Origin: Nonomuraea aurantiaca
GTDB lineage: Bacteria > Actinomycetota > Actinomycetes > Streptosporangiales > Streptosporangiaceae
Reading direction: 5' to 3'
Length of the DNA: 64,000 nt
Assembly: GCF_020215705.1 (NCBI RefSeq)
Contig: NZ_JAIWNB010000016.1
Location: 207,605 to 271,604 of the forward strand
Shown here one piece after another: positions 17,944-26,008 of the stretch; position 1 is the stretch's first letter; each line of letters begins with the position of its first letter. The notes below the pieces were generated by a model. It saw only the letters and a program-made list of their open reading frames with translations. It had not been told where the DNA came from and ran no database searches. The position numbers and the translations under genes are program-made.

Positions 17944-17954
17944 TGAAAGTTTCA
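17944..17954. promoter_or_regulatory. Palindrome TGAAAGTTTCA
   Basis: A perfect 11-bp palindrome just after the TetR stop and 178 bp before the pectate lyase start. It resembles the CGAAA-TTTCG type operators used by LacI-family regulators of xylan and cellobiose genes in actinomycetes. Its distance from the start makes a direct role uncertain. Confidence 0.35.
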
Positions 17955-18029
17955 CTCCCAGCAAACCGCCTTGTCATGCTCTGGCCAGCCATGACGCCTT
18001 CTTATCGGACACCGGAGATCGCGTCTGCG

Positions 18030-18058
18030 TTGACGACCGGAAAGCGCTTTCCTACATT
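18030..18058 (+). promoter_or_regulatory. Pectate lyase promoter with operator in the spacer
   Basis: TTGACG (18030-18035) and TACATT (18053-18058) form a -35/-10 pair with a 17-bp spacer. The spacer contains the perfect 14-bp palindrome GGAAAGCGCTTTCC (18039-18052), the shape of a LacI-family site. Bound repressor would block polymerase directly. The first base of the transcript would be near 18065, about 67 bases before the GTG start. Confidence 0.7.
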
Positions 18059-18131
18059 GACGGTCATTCACTCACCTGTCTTTCGTTCACATACGCGTAC
18101 GGCAGGCGAAGGCATCCGCAGGGAGGCAACC

Positions 18132-18911
18132 GTGAGAAAGACGATCCGGGCCCGGATAGTGGCGATGGTGGCCGCCGCGCTGGCCTTGGCCGGCGGCATC
18201 GCGAGCGGGCCGCCGGCATCCGGCGCGGCCTGGCCGACGCCGAGCGGCCAGCAGGCGGTCGGCGCGACGATCAACGTATCCGGCACGGTCGACGGCAAGA
18301 TGATCCGCTACTACGGCACCGGGGACCTGGGCAGCGGCGGGCAGGAAGAGGACCAGAGCCCGATCTTCAAGCTCGCCAACGGCGCGGTGCTGAAGAACGT
18401 CATCCTCGGCGCTCCCGCCGCCGACGGCATTCACTGCACGGGCACCTGCACCCTCCAGAACGTCTGGTGGGAGGACGTCGGCGAGGATGCCGCCACCTTC
18501 AAGGGAACCTCGTCGTCCCAGACGATGACGATCGACGGCGGCGGCGCCAAGGCGGCCAGCGACAAGGTCTTCCAGCACAACGGCCCCGGCACCATGTACA
18601 TCAGGAACTTCCAGGTGACGAACTTCGGCAAGCTCTACCGCTCCTGCGGAAACTGCTCCAAGCAGTACGCGCGCCACGTCGTGATCTCCAACGTCACCGC
18701 CACGTACCCGGGCAAGACGCTCGCCGGCATCAACACCAACTACGGCGACACCGCCAGGCTCTCCGGCATCACGATCGTCGGCGACTCCAGCAAGAAGATC
18801 GTGATCTGCGAGAAGTACAAGGGCGTGACCAGCGGCGAACCCACGAAGATCGGCAGCGGCGCCGACGGCGTCAACTGCGTCTACGGCAGCTCGGACATCA
18901 CCTACCGGTAA
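18132..18911 (+). CDS. Secreted pectate lyase, family PL3
   Basis: A 259-residue exported enzyme that cleaves de-esterified pectin (polygalacturonate) by beta-elimination, normally Ca-dependent. A Sec signal peptide covers residues 1-38 (RARIVAMVAAALALAGGIAS then PPASGAA). The mature domain has the PL3 pattern of a small beta-helix: DQSPIFKLANGAVLKNVILG, DGIHCTGTCTLQNVWWEDVG, YRSCGNCSKQYARHVVISNV and VNCVYGSSDITYR. Start is GTG 18132 with GGGAGG about six bases upstream. It lies between the two sugar-uptake modules and has its own promoter. The stop codon is followed in the same frame by a subtilase tail. Confidence 0.92.
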   Translation: MRKTIRARIVAMVAAALALAGGIASGPPASGAAWPTPSGQQAVGATINVSGTVDGKMIRYYGTGDLGSGGQEEDQSPIFKLANGAVLKNVILGAPAADGIHCTGTCTLQNVWWEDVGEDAATFKGTSSSQTMTIDGGGAKAASDKVFQHNGPGTMYIRNFQVTNFGKLYRSCGNCSKQYARHVVISNVTATYPGKTLAGINTNYGDTARLSGITIVGDSSKKIVICEKYKGVTSGEPTKIGSGADGVNCVYGSSDITYR

Positions 18912-19196
18912 GCACAGGACGCCAAGGCCTGGTTCAGCAACTTCGGACCCTGCGTCGACCTCAACGCACCAGGGGTGGGCATCCCGTCCGTCCCTCTGGC
19001 CGGGATTTACCCGAGCGTTCTGAGCGGCACGTCGATGGCGGCTCCCACGGTGGCGGGGGTGGCCGCCCTCGTCAAGGACCGGTACGGCGATATGTCGTCC
19101 AGCGTCGTCAACGCCTTGATCATCAAGTGGGCCCCTTAGCTCGCGATCAACGGCAACCCGCTCTCCACGCCGAACCGCCTGCTGTTCAAGCCCTGA
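18912..19196 (+). pseudogene. C-terminal fragment of a subtilisin-like protease
   Basis: Directly after the pectate lyase TAA and in the same frame, the sequence reads AKAWFSNFGPCVDLNAPGVG, LSGTSMAAPTVAGVAALVKD and, after an internal TAG at 19137, LSTPNRLLFKP before a TGA. This is the end of a peptidase S8 domain with the catalytic-serine motif GTSMAAP. The Asp and His parts of the triad are missing and there is no start, so it is a remnant. It overlaps the 3' end of the convergent GH43 gene by 11 bp. Confidence 0.8.
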
Positions 19197-20706
19197 CCCG
19201 CCCCTCGTCCTCGCCGGCCTGATAGTCGAACCAGTCGAAGCTCGCGCTGCCGTCGGTGACGTACATGCCGATGACCCGCCCCGTGAAGCCGGTCGCCACC
19301 TCCGTGGACAGGTAGCGGCCGTCCAGCTCGGCCAGGAGCACTCCGCCGGCGGAGAAGGCGATGGTGTCCGGACCACGAGCGCCGACGCCGACCGGCTCGC
19401 CAACCGCTGCGGTGACGGATGGCGGCAGGAGGTCGCGCGTACGGAAACCGATGGCGAGGGTGACCGGCCCCGGCGGCACGGGCTGGTCGGCCACACACTG
19501 GCGCACCGGGCCGATCCGCGCGATCAGGCGCGCCCGCCCCTCGTGTACTTCCAGGTCGTAGTGGTGGGCCTCGTCCAGGCGCACGGACAGCCCGGCCGTG
19601 GCCGATCCCGGCTCCAGAAGAGCGGCGACGCGGCAGTCGTGATGCTGCTGGCGGCGACCGACGAAGGTGCATCCCGGGCGGTCCAGCGTGGCGCCGGTGG
19701 CGTGCAGGGTGAGACTGCCGGGGCGCTCGGCCAGCGACCAGGAGCCGTCCGGGCGGCTGCGCGGTGAGATCCAGTACGGCGCCAGCGCGGCGGCGTCGAA
19801 GTCGTCGCGCGGCGACGCCTCAGGGAGGGGATGCCAGGCGGCGGGTGCCGGATGGCGTTCGAGGACCGGGCCGACGACGGGCCAGCCGTCCACCCAGTCC
19901 ACCGGGGTGAGGAACGTCTCCCGCCCGAGGACCTGGAACTCCGGTGTGTAACCGCGCGGGCGGGTGCCGAGCAGGACCATCCACCAGGTGCCGTCGGCCG
20001 CCTCCACCAGATCGGCATGGCCGGTGCTCTGGATCGGCCGATCGGTGCCGCTGTGCGACAGGATCGGGTTGGCCGGGCCCGCCTCGAACGGGCCGCGCGG
20101 CGAGCGGGCGCGGGCGATCGAGACGCTGTGGCCGCGCTCGGTGCCGCCCTCGGACATCAGCAGGTACCACCAGTCGCCCACGTGGTAGAGGTGCGGGCCT
20201 TCCGGATATTTCATGCCGACGCCTGACCAGGCGTCATACGGGCCCTCCAGGACCTTGCCCGCCGCCGGGTCGATGCGCGCGATCCGCGTACCCGAGAAGG
20301 CGCACCAGCAGGAGCCGTCCTCGTCCCAGGCCAGGTCGGGGTCGATGCCCGGCAGGTCGATCCAGACCGGGTCCGACCACGGGCCTTCGGGGCGGTCGGC
20401 GGTGACGATGAAGTTGCCCCGGCCGCTCACGTTCGTCGTGATCAGGTAGAACCGGCCGTCGTGGTGGCGGATCGTCGGCGCGTAGATCCCGCCCGAGGCG
20501 GGCACCTCAGGGGGCAGCTCCAGCTGTGACGGCCGGTCGAGCACGTTGCCCACCTGCCGCCAGTGCACCAGGTCGCGGCTGTGGAAGATCGGGACGCCGG
20601 GGACGTACTCGAAACTGGAGCAGACGAGGTAGTAGTCCTCGCCGACCCGGCACACACTGGGATCCGGGTGGAACCCGCCGATCACCGGGTTGTCGTACAT
20701 CCGCAC
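19186..20706 (-). CDS. Glycoside hydrolase family 43 (beta-xylosidase/arabinofuranosidase-like)
   Basis: A 506-residue cytoplasmic GH43 enzyme. The five-bladed propeller (about 1-310) has the base Asp in NPVIGGFHPDPSVCRV, the second Asp in GIDPDLAWDEDG and the acid Glu in KYPEGPHLYHVGDWWYLL. The C-terminal ~190 residues form a concanavalin-like beta-sandwich (DDFDAAALAPYWISPRSRPD, then SVRLDEAHHYDLEVHEG). This is the layout of GH43 xylosidases that act on xylo-oligosaccharides. It is last in the leftward operon of module 2. GTG 20706 has AAAGGAAC upstream; ATG 20700 is also possible. Confidence 0.9.
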   Translation of the reverse strand: MRMYDNPVIGGFHPDPSVCRVGEDYYLVCSSFEYVPGVPIFHSRDLVHWRQVGNVLDRPSQLELPPEVPASGGIYAPTIRHHDGRFYLITTNVSGRGNFIVTADRPEGPWSDPVWIDLPGIDPDLAWDEDGSCWCAFSGTRIARIDPAAGKVLEGPYDAWSGVGMKYPEGPHLYHVGDWWYLLMSEGGTERGHSVSIARARSPRGPFEAGPANPILSHSGTDRPIQSTGHADLVEAADGTWWMVLLGTRPRGYTPEFQVLGRETFLTPVDWVDGWPVVGPVLERHPAPAAWHPLPEASPRDDFDAAALAPYWISPRSRPDGSWSLAERPGSLTLHATGATLDRPGCTFVGRRQQHHDCRVAALLEPGSATAGLSVRLDEAHHYDLEVHEGRARLIARIGPVRQCVADQPVPPGPVTLAIGFRTRDLLPPSVTAAVGEPVGVGARGPDTIAFSAGGVLLAELDGRYLSTEVATGFTGRVIGMYVTDGSASFDWFDYQAGEDEGRVRA

Positions 20707-20733
20707 GTTGAGCGGTTCCTTTCAGCGAGAAGG

Positions 20734-21579
20734 TCAGCCCTTGAAGGCGCCGTCCATGATCCCGGCCACCATGCGCCGGCCCACGAAGACGAACAGCACC
20801 AGCAGCGGGAGGGTGGCCAGGAACGAGCCCGACATGGCGAGGCCCAGGTCGATGGAGTAACTGTTCTGCAGCGCCTTGATGGCGATCTGCGCGGTGTACA
20901 TCTCCGGTGACTTCAGCACGATGAACGGCCACAGGAAGTCGTTCCAGGCGGTGACGAAGCCGAGCAGGCCGAGCACGAACGCGGCCGGCCGCACCAGCGG
21001 GAACGCGATGCGCCAGAAGATCTGCCAGGTGGTGGCGCCGTCGATGCGCGCGGCCTGGAGGATCTCGTCACTGATCGTGGTGGACAGATGCTGGCGCATC
21101 CAGAAGATCCCGAACGCGCTGGCCAGGCCGGGCACGATGAGCGCCTGGAGCGTGTCCACCCAGTTCAGCGAGGAGATGATCATGTACTGCGGGATGACGG
21201 CGAGCTGTGTCGGCACCGTCATGGTGAGCACGACGATCAGGAACAGCACGTTGCGGCCGGGGAAGCGCAGCTTGGCGAAGGCGAACCCGGCCAGCGAGCA
21301 CAGCACGGCATGCCCGACCGCGATCGTACCGGCCACGATGAGGCTGTTGACGACCGAGCGGACGAACGGCACCGTCGTGAACACCAGCCCGGCCAGATGG
21401 AAGAAGTTGCCGCCGGGGACGATCTCGGGCGGCAGCCGCGTGGCGGTCGCCGTGTCGGTCGTGGCCACCACGAACATCCAGTACAGCGGGAACAGGCAGG
21501 CGAACACGGCCAGTCCCAGCAGGACGTAGGTCCACCAGCGGACGCGCTCACCCGAGCGCCGGATCGTCTTGGTCATCAT
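20734..21579 (-). CDS. Carbohydrate ABC transporter permease (MalG type, module 2)
   Basis: A 281-residue membrane permease with six helices. The EAA loop is EILQAARIDGATTWQIFWRI and the C-terminal tail is VGRRMVAGIMDGAFKG. The start overlaps the stop of the upstream permease (ATGA, 21576-21579). It works with the MalF-type partner and the binding protein of module 2; the ATPase must be supplied from elsewhere. Confidence 0.93.
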   Translation of the reverse strand: MMTKTIRRSGERVRWWTYVLLGLAVFACLFPLYWMFVVATTDTATATRLPPEIVPGGNFFHLAGLVFTTVPFVRSVVNSLIVAGTIAVGHAVLCSLAGFAFAKLRFPGRNVLFLIVVLTMTVPTQLAVIPQYMIISSLNWVDTLQALIVPGLASAFGIFWMRQHLSTTISDEILQAARIDGATTWQIFWRIAFPLVRPAAFVLGLLGFVTAWNDFLWPFIVLKSPEMYTAQIAIKALQNSYSIDLGLAMSGSFLATLPLLVLFVFVGRRMVAGIMDGAFKG

Positions 21580-22526
21580 CGCTCCGGACGGATGCGGGTG
21601 GACAGAACGTAGTTGACCGTCGCGAGCCCGACCACCAGCACGAACAGCGCCACGCCGATGGCCGCGCCGTAGCCGAACTGGAACTGGCCGAAGCCCTGCT
21701 CGTACAGGAACAGCGTCAGCGTCTGGCATTGCCGGACCGGCCCGCAGGTCAGCGGCGAGAGGCGGGAGACGAGCAGCGGCTCGGTGAAGATCTGCAGGCC
21801 GCCGATCGTCGAGGTCACGATCGTGAACACGATGACCGGCCGCAGCGACGGGATCGAGATGTGGCGGAACTGCTTCCACCCGCCCGCGCCGTCCACGGCC
21901 GCCGCCTCGTAGATCGCGCGCGGGATCGCCTGCAGGGAGGCCAGGTAGAGCAGCGTGGTGTAGCCGAACCAGCGCCAGGTCACCATGACCGCGATCAGCA
22001 CGTGGCTGCCCCACACCGACTGCTTGAAGTCGATCGGCTCCACACCGGCGAACCCGAGCAGCCAGTTGAGCAGGCCGTAGTCGCGGTCGAACATCTGGGA
22101 GAAGACGATCGTGGTGGCCGCCACCGAGGTGATGTACGGCACCAGCATCGACATCCGGAAGAACACCGCCATCCGGAGCCGGGCGTGGTTGAGCAGGTGC
22201 GCCAGGCCCAGCGCCAGCAGCAACTGCGGCACAGTGGACAGCAGCCAGATGCTGATCGTGTTCCAGGCCGCGTCCCAGAACCGCGTGTCGGCGAACAGAC
22301 GGGTGAAGTTGTCCAAGCCGACGAAGACGTGCTCGCCGATGGGGTTCCAGTCGAACAGCGCCACGTAGAAGGTGAAGAGCAGCGGCACCAGCCCGAACAC
22401 CGCGAAGATCAGGAAGAACGGCGCGATGTAGGCGTACGGCGCGATGCGTTCGGTGATGCTCTGCCGCACCGAGGTCGTCCCGGCGGGCGCCGCTTGCGCC
22501 CGCCGGGTGCTGAGGGTCGTCGTCAC
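21576..22526 (-). CDS. Carbohydrate ABC transporter permease (MalF type, module 2)
   Basis: A 316-residue membrane permease. The first helix begins at about residue 30 (APYAYIAPFFLIFAVFGLVP), a periplasm-side loop follows (FDWNPIGEHVFVGLDNFTRL), and the EAA loop is AIYEAAAVDGAGGWKQFRHI. The ATG at 22526 is eight bases after the stop of the binding-protein gene, so it is co-transcribed with it. Confidence 0.92.
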   Translation of the reverse strand: MTTTLSTRRAQAAPAGTTSVRQSITERIAPYAYIAPFFLIFAVFGLVPLLFTFYVALFDWNPIGEHVFVGLDNFTRLFADTRFWDAAWNTISIWLLSTVPQLLLALGLAHLLNHARLRMAVFFRMSMLVPYITSVAATTIVFSQMFDRDYGLLNWLLGFAGVEPIDFKQSVWGSHVLIAVMVTWRWFGYTTLLYLASLQAIPRAIYEAAAVDGAGGWKQFRHISIPSLRPVIVFTIVTSTIGGLQIFTEPLLVSRLSPLTCGPVRQCQTLTLFLYEQGFGQFQFGYGAAIGVALFVLVVGLATVNYVLSTRIRPER

Positions 22527-22533
22527 GCTCGTC

Positions 22534-23807
22534 CTACTTGCCGATGGCGGTCTTGATGTTGGCCAGCGCCGAGTCCCACGCCTTGGCCGGATCGCCCTTG
22601 CCCTGCTCGACGTTGGTGATCGCGTTCAGGAGCTCCTGGCCGATGGCGGAGCTGTCCGGCCCGATGTAGAACGGCTTGAGCCCGAGCAGCGAGTTGGTGT
22701 AGATCGTCCCGGTCGGGGCGTCGGAGAAGAACGGGTCCTTCAGGGCGGTGAGCTTGGGGTCCTTGTAGACCGACGGAGTAGTGGGCAGCGCGCCGGTGAC
22801 GACGAAGTGCGCCAGCTGGCCCTGCGGGGACTGGGTCTTGGAGATGTAGTCCCAGGCGGCCTTGGGGTTCTTGGCGCCCTTGGGGATGGCCAGATAGCTG
22901 CCGCCCCAGTTGCCCGCGCCTCCCGGGATAGTGGCGATGTCCCACTTGCCCTTCGTACCGGGTGCGTTGTTCCGGATCTGTTCCAGCAACCAGGACGGCG
23001 CGGAGATCACCGCGAACTGGTCCTTGCCAATACCGGCGCTCCATCCATCGGAGAAGGAGCTCTGCTTGGCGGTGATGCCCGCCTGCACCGCCTTGAGAGC
23101 CAGGTCGAAAGCCGTCTTGACCTGCGGGCTGGTGCTGTAGACGACGTTGCCCGACGGATCGTAGTACTTCTGCGGCCCCTGGTTGACCGCCTGGTGGAAC
23201 ACGCTGGTCCCGGCGTTGTCGACGAACGCCTTCTTGGTCGCCGCGGTGTACTTCTTGCCGGTCTCGATGAAGGCGTCCCAGGTGGGCCAGAGCTTGCCCA
23301 CCTCCTCACGGTCGGTCGGCAGCCCTGCGGCCTTGAACAGGTCCGTCCGTAGGCGACGGCCATACCGCCCACGTCCGTCGGGATGCCGATGATCTCGCCA
23401 CCCTTGGCGGTGCTCTGGCTCATCACCCAGTCCAGATAGTCGCCCTTGATCTTGTCGGCGCCCAGTTGCCGCAGGTCATAGAAGTTCTGCGGCTGCTGCA
23501 CGAACTTGGGCAGATCGTCGCCCTGGATCAGCACCAGGTCGGGCACCTTGCCGCCGGCCAGCGCCGTGGTCAGCGCCTGCGCCGTCTCCACCGAGCCGCC
23601 CACTTCGGTCAGCTTCACCTGGATGCCCGGGTTCTGTTTCTGGTAGACCTCGACGTCGGCTTTCTGGTTGATCCCGGAGAACGACCAGAACTCGAACGAC
23701 TTGCCGTCGCCCGTTGGTTGCGACGGAGAACCGCCGCCACCACAGGCGGCCGCGGTCAGGGCGAGGGCCATGGCGAGCACGGCCGATGTTGCGATACGGA
23801 GCTTCAC
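22534..23807 (-). pseudogene. Sugar-binding lipoprotein (module 2) with a one-base frameshift
   Basis: Family 1 solute-binding protein. The first part (23807 to ~23350) has a signal peptide with lipobox LTAAAC and reads FEFWSFSGINQKADVEVYQK through GIPTDVGGMAVAY. The second part (~23348 to 22534) resumes in another frame with DLFKAAGLPTDREEVGKLWP and ends WDSALANIKTAIGK. Adding one base between 23348 and 23349 restores the usual MAVAYRTDLFKAAGL join, so a single C seems to have been lost. The remainder shows no decay. Either the assembly has an error, or the importer of module 2 lost its binding protein recently. The gene diverges from the LacI regulator. Confidence 0.85.
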
Positions 23808-23914
23808 GGCGATCTCTTCCCCTGGGGGTCGGTGCTGAAGAGCTGGTACGGACTGACGGCGGCGCGCCCATGGAGTGGAGTTCGTCGCGGCGCCTGAAAT
23901 TTTCGTAACTTGGG

Positions 23915-23929
23915 CCGATCGTTAATCGG
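23915..23929. promoter_or_regulatory. Inverted repeat in the divergent LacI/binding-protein region
   Basis: CCGAT and ATCGG arms enclose five bases, about 110 bp before each divergent start. CGAAA-type half sites also occur nearby (minus strand at ~23896; plus strand at 23982 and 24003). These are candidates for binding by the LacI regulator; the true site cannot be chosen by eye. Confidence 0.4.
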
Positions 23930-24029
23930 GGACTTTAGGCACTTCCCGCTAACCCGGTCAATAATCTGGTCGTAAGATTGCCGAAACAATCAGGCAACAG
24001 GCCGAAAGCGCGGCGCTAGACTGCGGCCC

Positions 24030-25097
24030 ATGACCGCGACCCAGGAGCCGCCCGCACCCGGCACCGCAGGTGGTACAGGACCCCGCACCACGCCCAACCA
24101 GCCGCTGACCATCGCGCAGCTCGCCGAGCTGGCCGGAGTTTCCACGGCCACGGTCTCCAAAGTGGTGAACGGCCGTTCCGAGGTCGCGCCGGAGACCCGG
24201 GCCCTGGTCGAGGGGCTCATCCGCGAGCACGGCTACCGGCGGCAGAGGCGGCGCGACAGCCCCGCCGCCCTGGTGGAGCTGGTCTTCCACGCGCTGGAGG
24301 GCGACTACCCGATAGAGATCATCAAGGGCGTCGAGCGGGTGGCGCAGGAGCACGACCTGGCGCTGGTGCTCTCCCAGCTGCGGCACCACCACGTTCCCGG
24401 CCGGAGCTGGATCGAGGGCGTGATGAGACGCCGGCCCAGCGGTGTCATCGCGGTGTTCAGCAGCCTGACCGACGCCCAGTGCCACCAGCTCGCCAGCCGT
24501 GACATCCCGCTCGTCCTGCTGGACCCGAGCGGCGAGCCCGGCCACCAGGTGCCCTCGGTGGGCGCCGGCAACTGGAACGGCGGGCTCTCCGCGACGCGCC
24601 ACCTGCTGCAGCTCGGCCACCGGCGGATCGGCATCATCACCGGCCCCGACTACGCGCTGTCCAGCCGGGCCCGCCTCGACGGCTACCGCGCCGCGCTGGA
24701 CATGGCCGGCGTGCCCATCGACCCGGACCTGATCCGCGCGGGCGACTTCCTGATCGAAGGCGGCCTGGCCCAGGCCCATCGGCTGCTGCGGCTGCCCGAT
24801 CCGCCCACCGCGATCTTCGCCTGCAACGACGGGCAGGCCACGGGCGTCTACGGGGCGGCCTACGAGCGGGGGCTCCGCATCCCCGACGACCTGAGCGTGA
24901 TCGGCTTCGACGACCTGCCGCCGATGCGGTGGGCCATCCCGCCGCTGACCACGATCCGCCAGCCGCTCACCGAGATGGCCGCCGCGGCCACCAGGATGCT
25001 GGTGGCGCTCACGCACGGCGAGACCGTGCCGCAGAACCGGATCGAGCTCGCCACCGAACTCGTGGTGCGAGGGAGCACGGGGCCTTGCCGCCCTTAA
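24030..25097 (+). CDS. LacI-family transcriptional regulator of module 2
   Basis: A 355-residue LacI repressor. The helix-turn-helix and hinge helix lie at about 27-75 (LTIAQLAELAGVSTATVSKVV then NGRSEVAPETRALVEGLI). The periplasmic-binding-like sugar domain follows with GVIAVFSSLTDAQ, GHRRIGIITGPDYALSSRAR and DDLSVIGFDDLPPMRW. It should repress the module 2 uptake/GH43 operon and respond to a xylo- or arabino-oligosaccharide. Its stop codon overlaps that of the convergent lyase (TTAA, 25094-25097). Confidence 0.93.
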   Translation: MTATQEPPAPGTAGGTGPRTTPNQPLTIAQLAELAGVSTATVSKVVNGRSEVAPETRALVEGLIREHGYRRQRRRDSPAALVELVFHALEGDYPIEIIKGVERVAQEHDLALVLSQLRHHHVPGRSWIEGVMRRRPSGVIAVFSSLTDAQCHQLASRDIPLVLLDPSGEPGHQVPSVGAGNWNGGLSATRHLLQLGHRRIGIITGPDYALSSRARLDGYRAALDMAGVPIDPDLIRAGDFLIEGGLAQAHRLLRLPDPPTAIFACNDGQATGVYGAAYERGLRIPDDLSVIGFDDLPPMRWAIPPLTTIRQPLTEMAAAATRMLVALTHGETVPQNRIELATELVVRGSTGPCRP

Positions 25098-26008
25098 GAA
25101 GTTCCGAAAGTTTCTGGATTGTTTCCGTATGTATCGGACCGCTGGAGGGCGGTTCGGGCCCGGGCCGCCATGGCCTCGTCCACCATTTCCCCTTCGAAGG
25201 TGATCGCCCCGGCGCCGTGTCGCTGCGCCTCCTCCACGGCGGCGATCATCCGCGCGTAGCGGGCGAGCTCCTCCGGCGTGGGCGAGAAGACCTCGTTGAT
25301 CACCGGGACGTGGGAGGGGTGGATCGCCATCATGCCCTCGTAACCCAGGGAGCGGTTCTGCTCGGCGAACGCCCGCAGCCCTTCGAGGTCGGCGATGTTC
25401 GTCCAGAGGCCCGCGATCGGGCAGGGCGCGCCCGCCGCCCGGACGTCCAGCAGGACGCGCGACCGCAGCGCCAGGGTCTCAGCACCCTCAGCGCTCCAGC
25501 GGTAGCCGACCGCCCGCTCGACGTCGCCCCCCTTGCCGGTGACCGCGCCCAGGTAGGCGATGCGGGGCACGGCCCGGCCGATGTCGTACGCCGCACGCAG
25601 CGCGGCGGCGCTCTCCAGCAGCGGCACGAGGGCGATGTGGCCCTGGGGCAGGCCGTGTTCGCGCTCGCACCAGCTCAGCAGCCGGTCGGCCAGGCGTACG
25701 TCCCCTTCGTCGGCGACCTTGGGCAGGACCACCCCGGCCAGGCGGGCGTGCGCGATGGCCCGCAGGTCCTCGGCGGCCGCCCAGCCGTCGAGGGGGTTGA
25801 TCCGGACGAGAAGCGCCAGGTCGCCCGTCGCGCCGGCGACGGCCTCGGCCACGCGCGCGCGGGCGATGGCCTTGCCGGCCTGCGGGACGGCGTCCTCCAG
25901 GTCGAGGATGGCCGCGTCGGCTCCCGCGGCCGCCGCCTTGGCCAGCCATTCGGTACGGGTGCCGGGCACGAAGAGCAGGGAGCGCAGCGGCGGCCGGTCA
26001 GATGACAC
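25094..26008 (-). CDS. CitE-like CoA-ester lyase (HpcH/HpaI family)
   Basis: A 304-residue TIM-barrel lyase that splits beta-hydroxyacyl-CoA esters such as malyl-CoA, citramalyl-CoA or methylmalyl-CoA, using Mg. Signatures: LRSLLFVPGTRTEWLAKA, metal site AAILDLEDAVP, LLVRINPLD, VPLLESAAALRAA and the terminal GYEGMMAIHPSHVPVINEVF. It overlaps the class III CoA-transferase gene by 11 bp, so one enzyme activates an acid with CoA and this one cleaves it. The absence of citrate-lyase alpha, gamma and ligase subunits argues against a classical citrate lyase. The substrate is not proven by sequence. Confidence 0.9.
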   Translation of the reverse strand: MSSDRPPLRSLLFVPGTRTEWLAKAAAAGADAAILDLEDAVPQAGKAIARARVAEAVAGATGDLALLVRINPLDGWAAAEDLRAIAHARLAGVVLPKVADEGDVRLADRLLSWCEREHGLPQGHIALVPLLESAAALRAAYDIGRAVPRIAYLGAVTGKGGDVERAVGYRWSAEGAETLALRSRVLLDVRAAGAPCPIAGLWTNIADLEGLRAFAEQNRSLGYEGMMAIHPSHVPVINEVFSPTPEELARYARMIAAVEEAQRHGAGAITFEGEMVDEAMAARARTALQRSDTYGNNPETFGTS

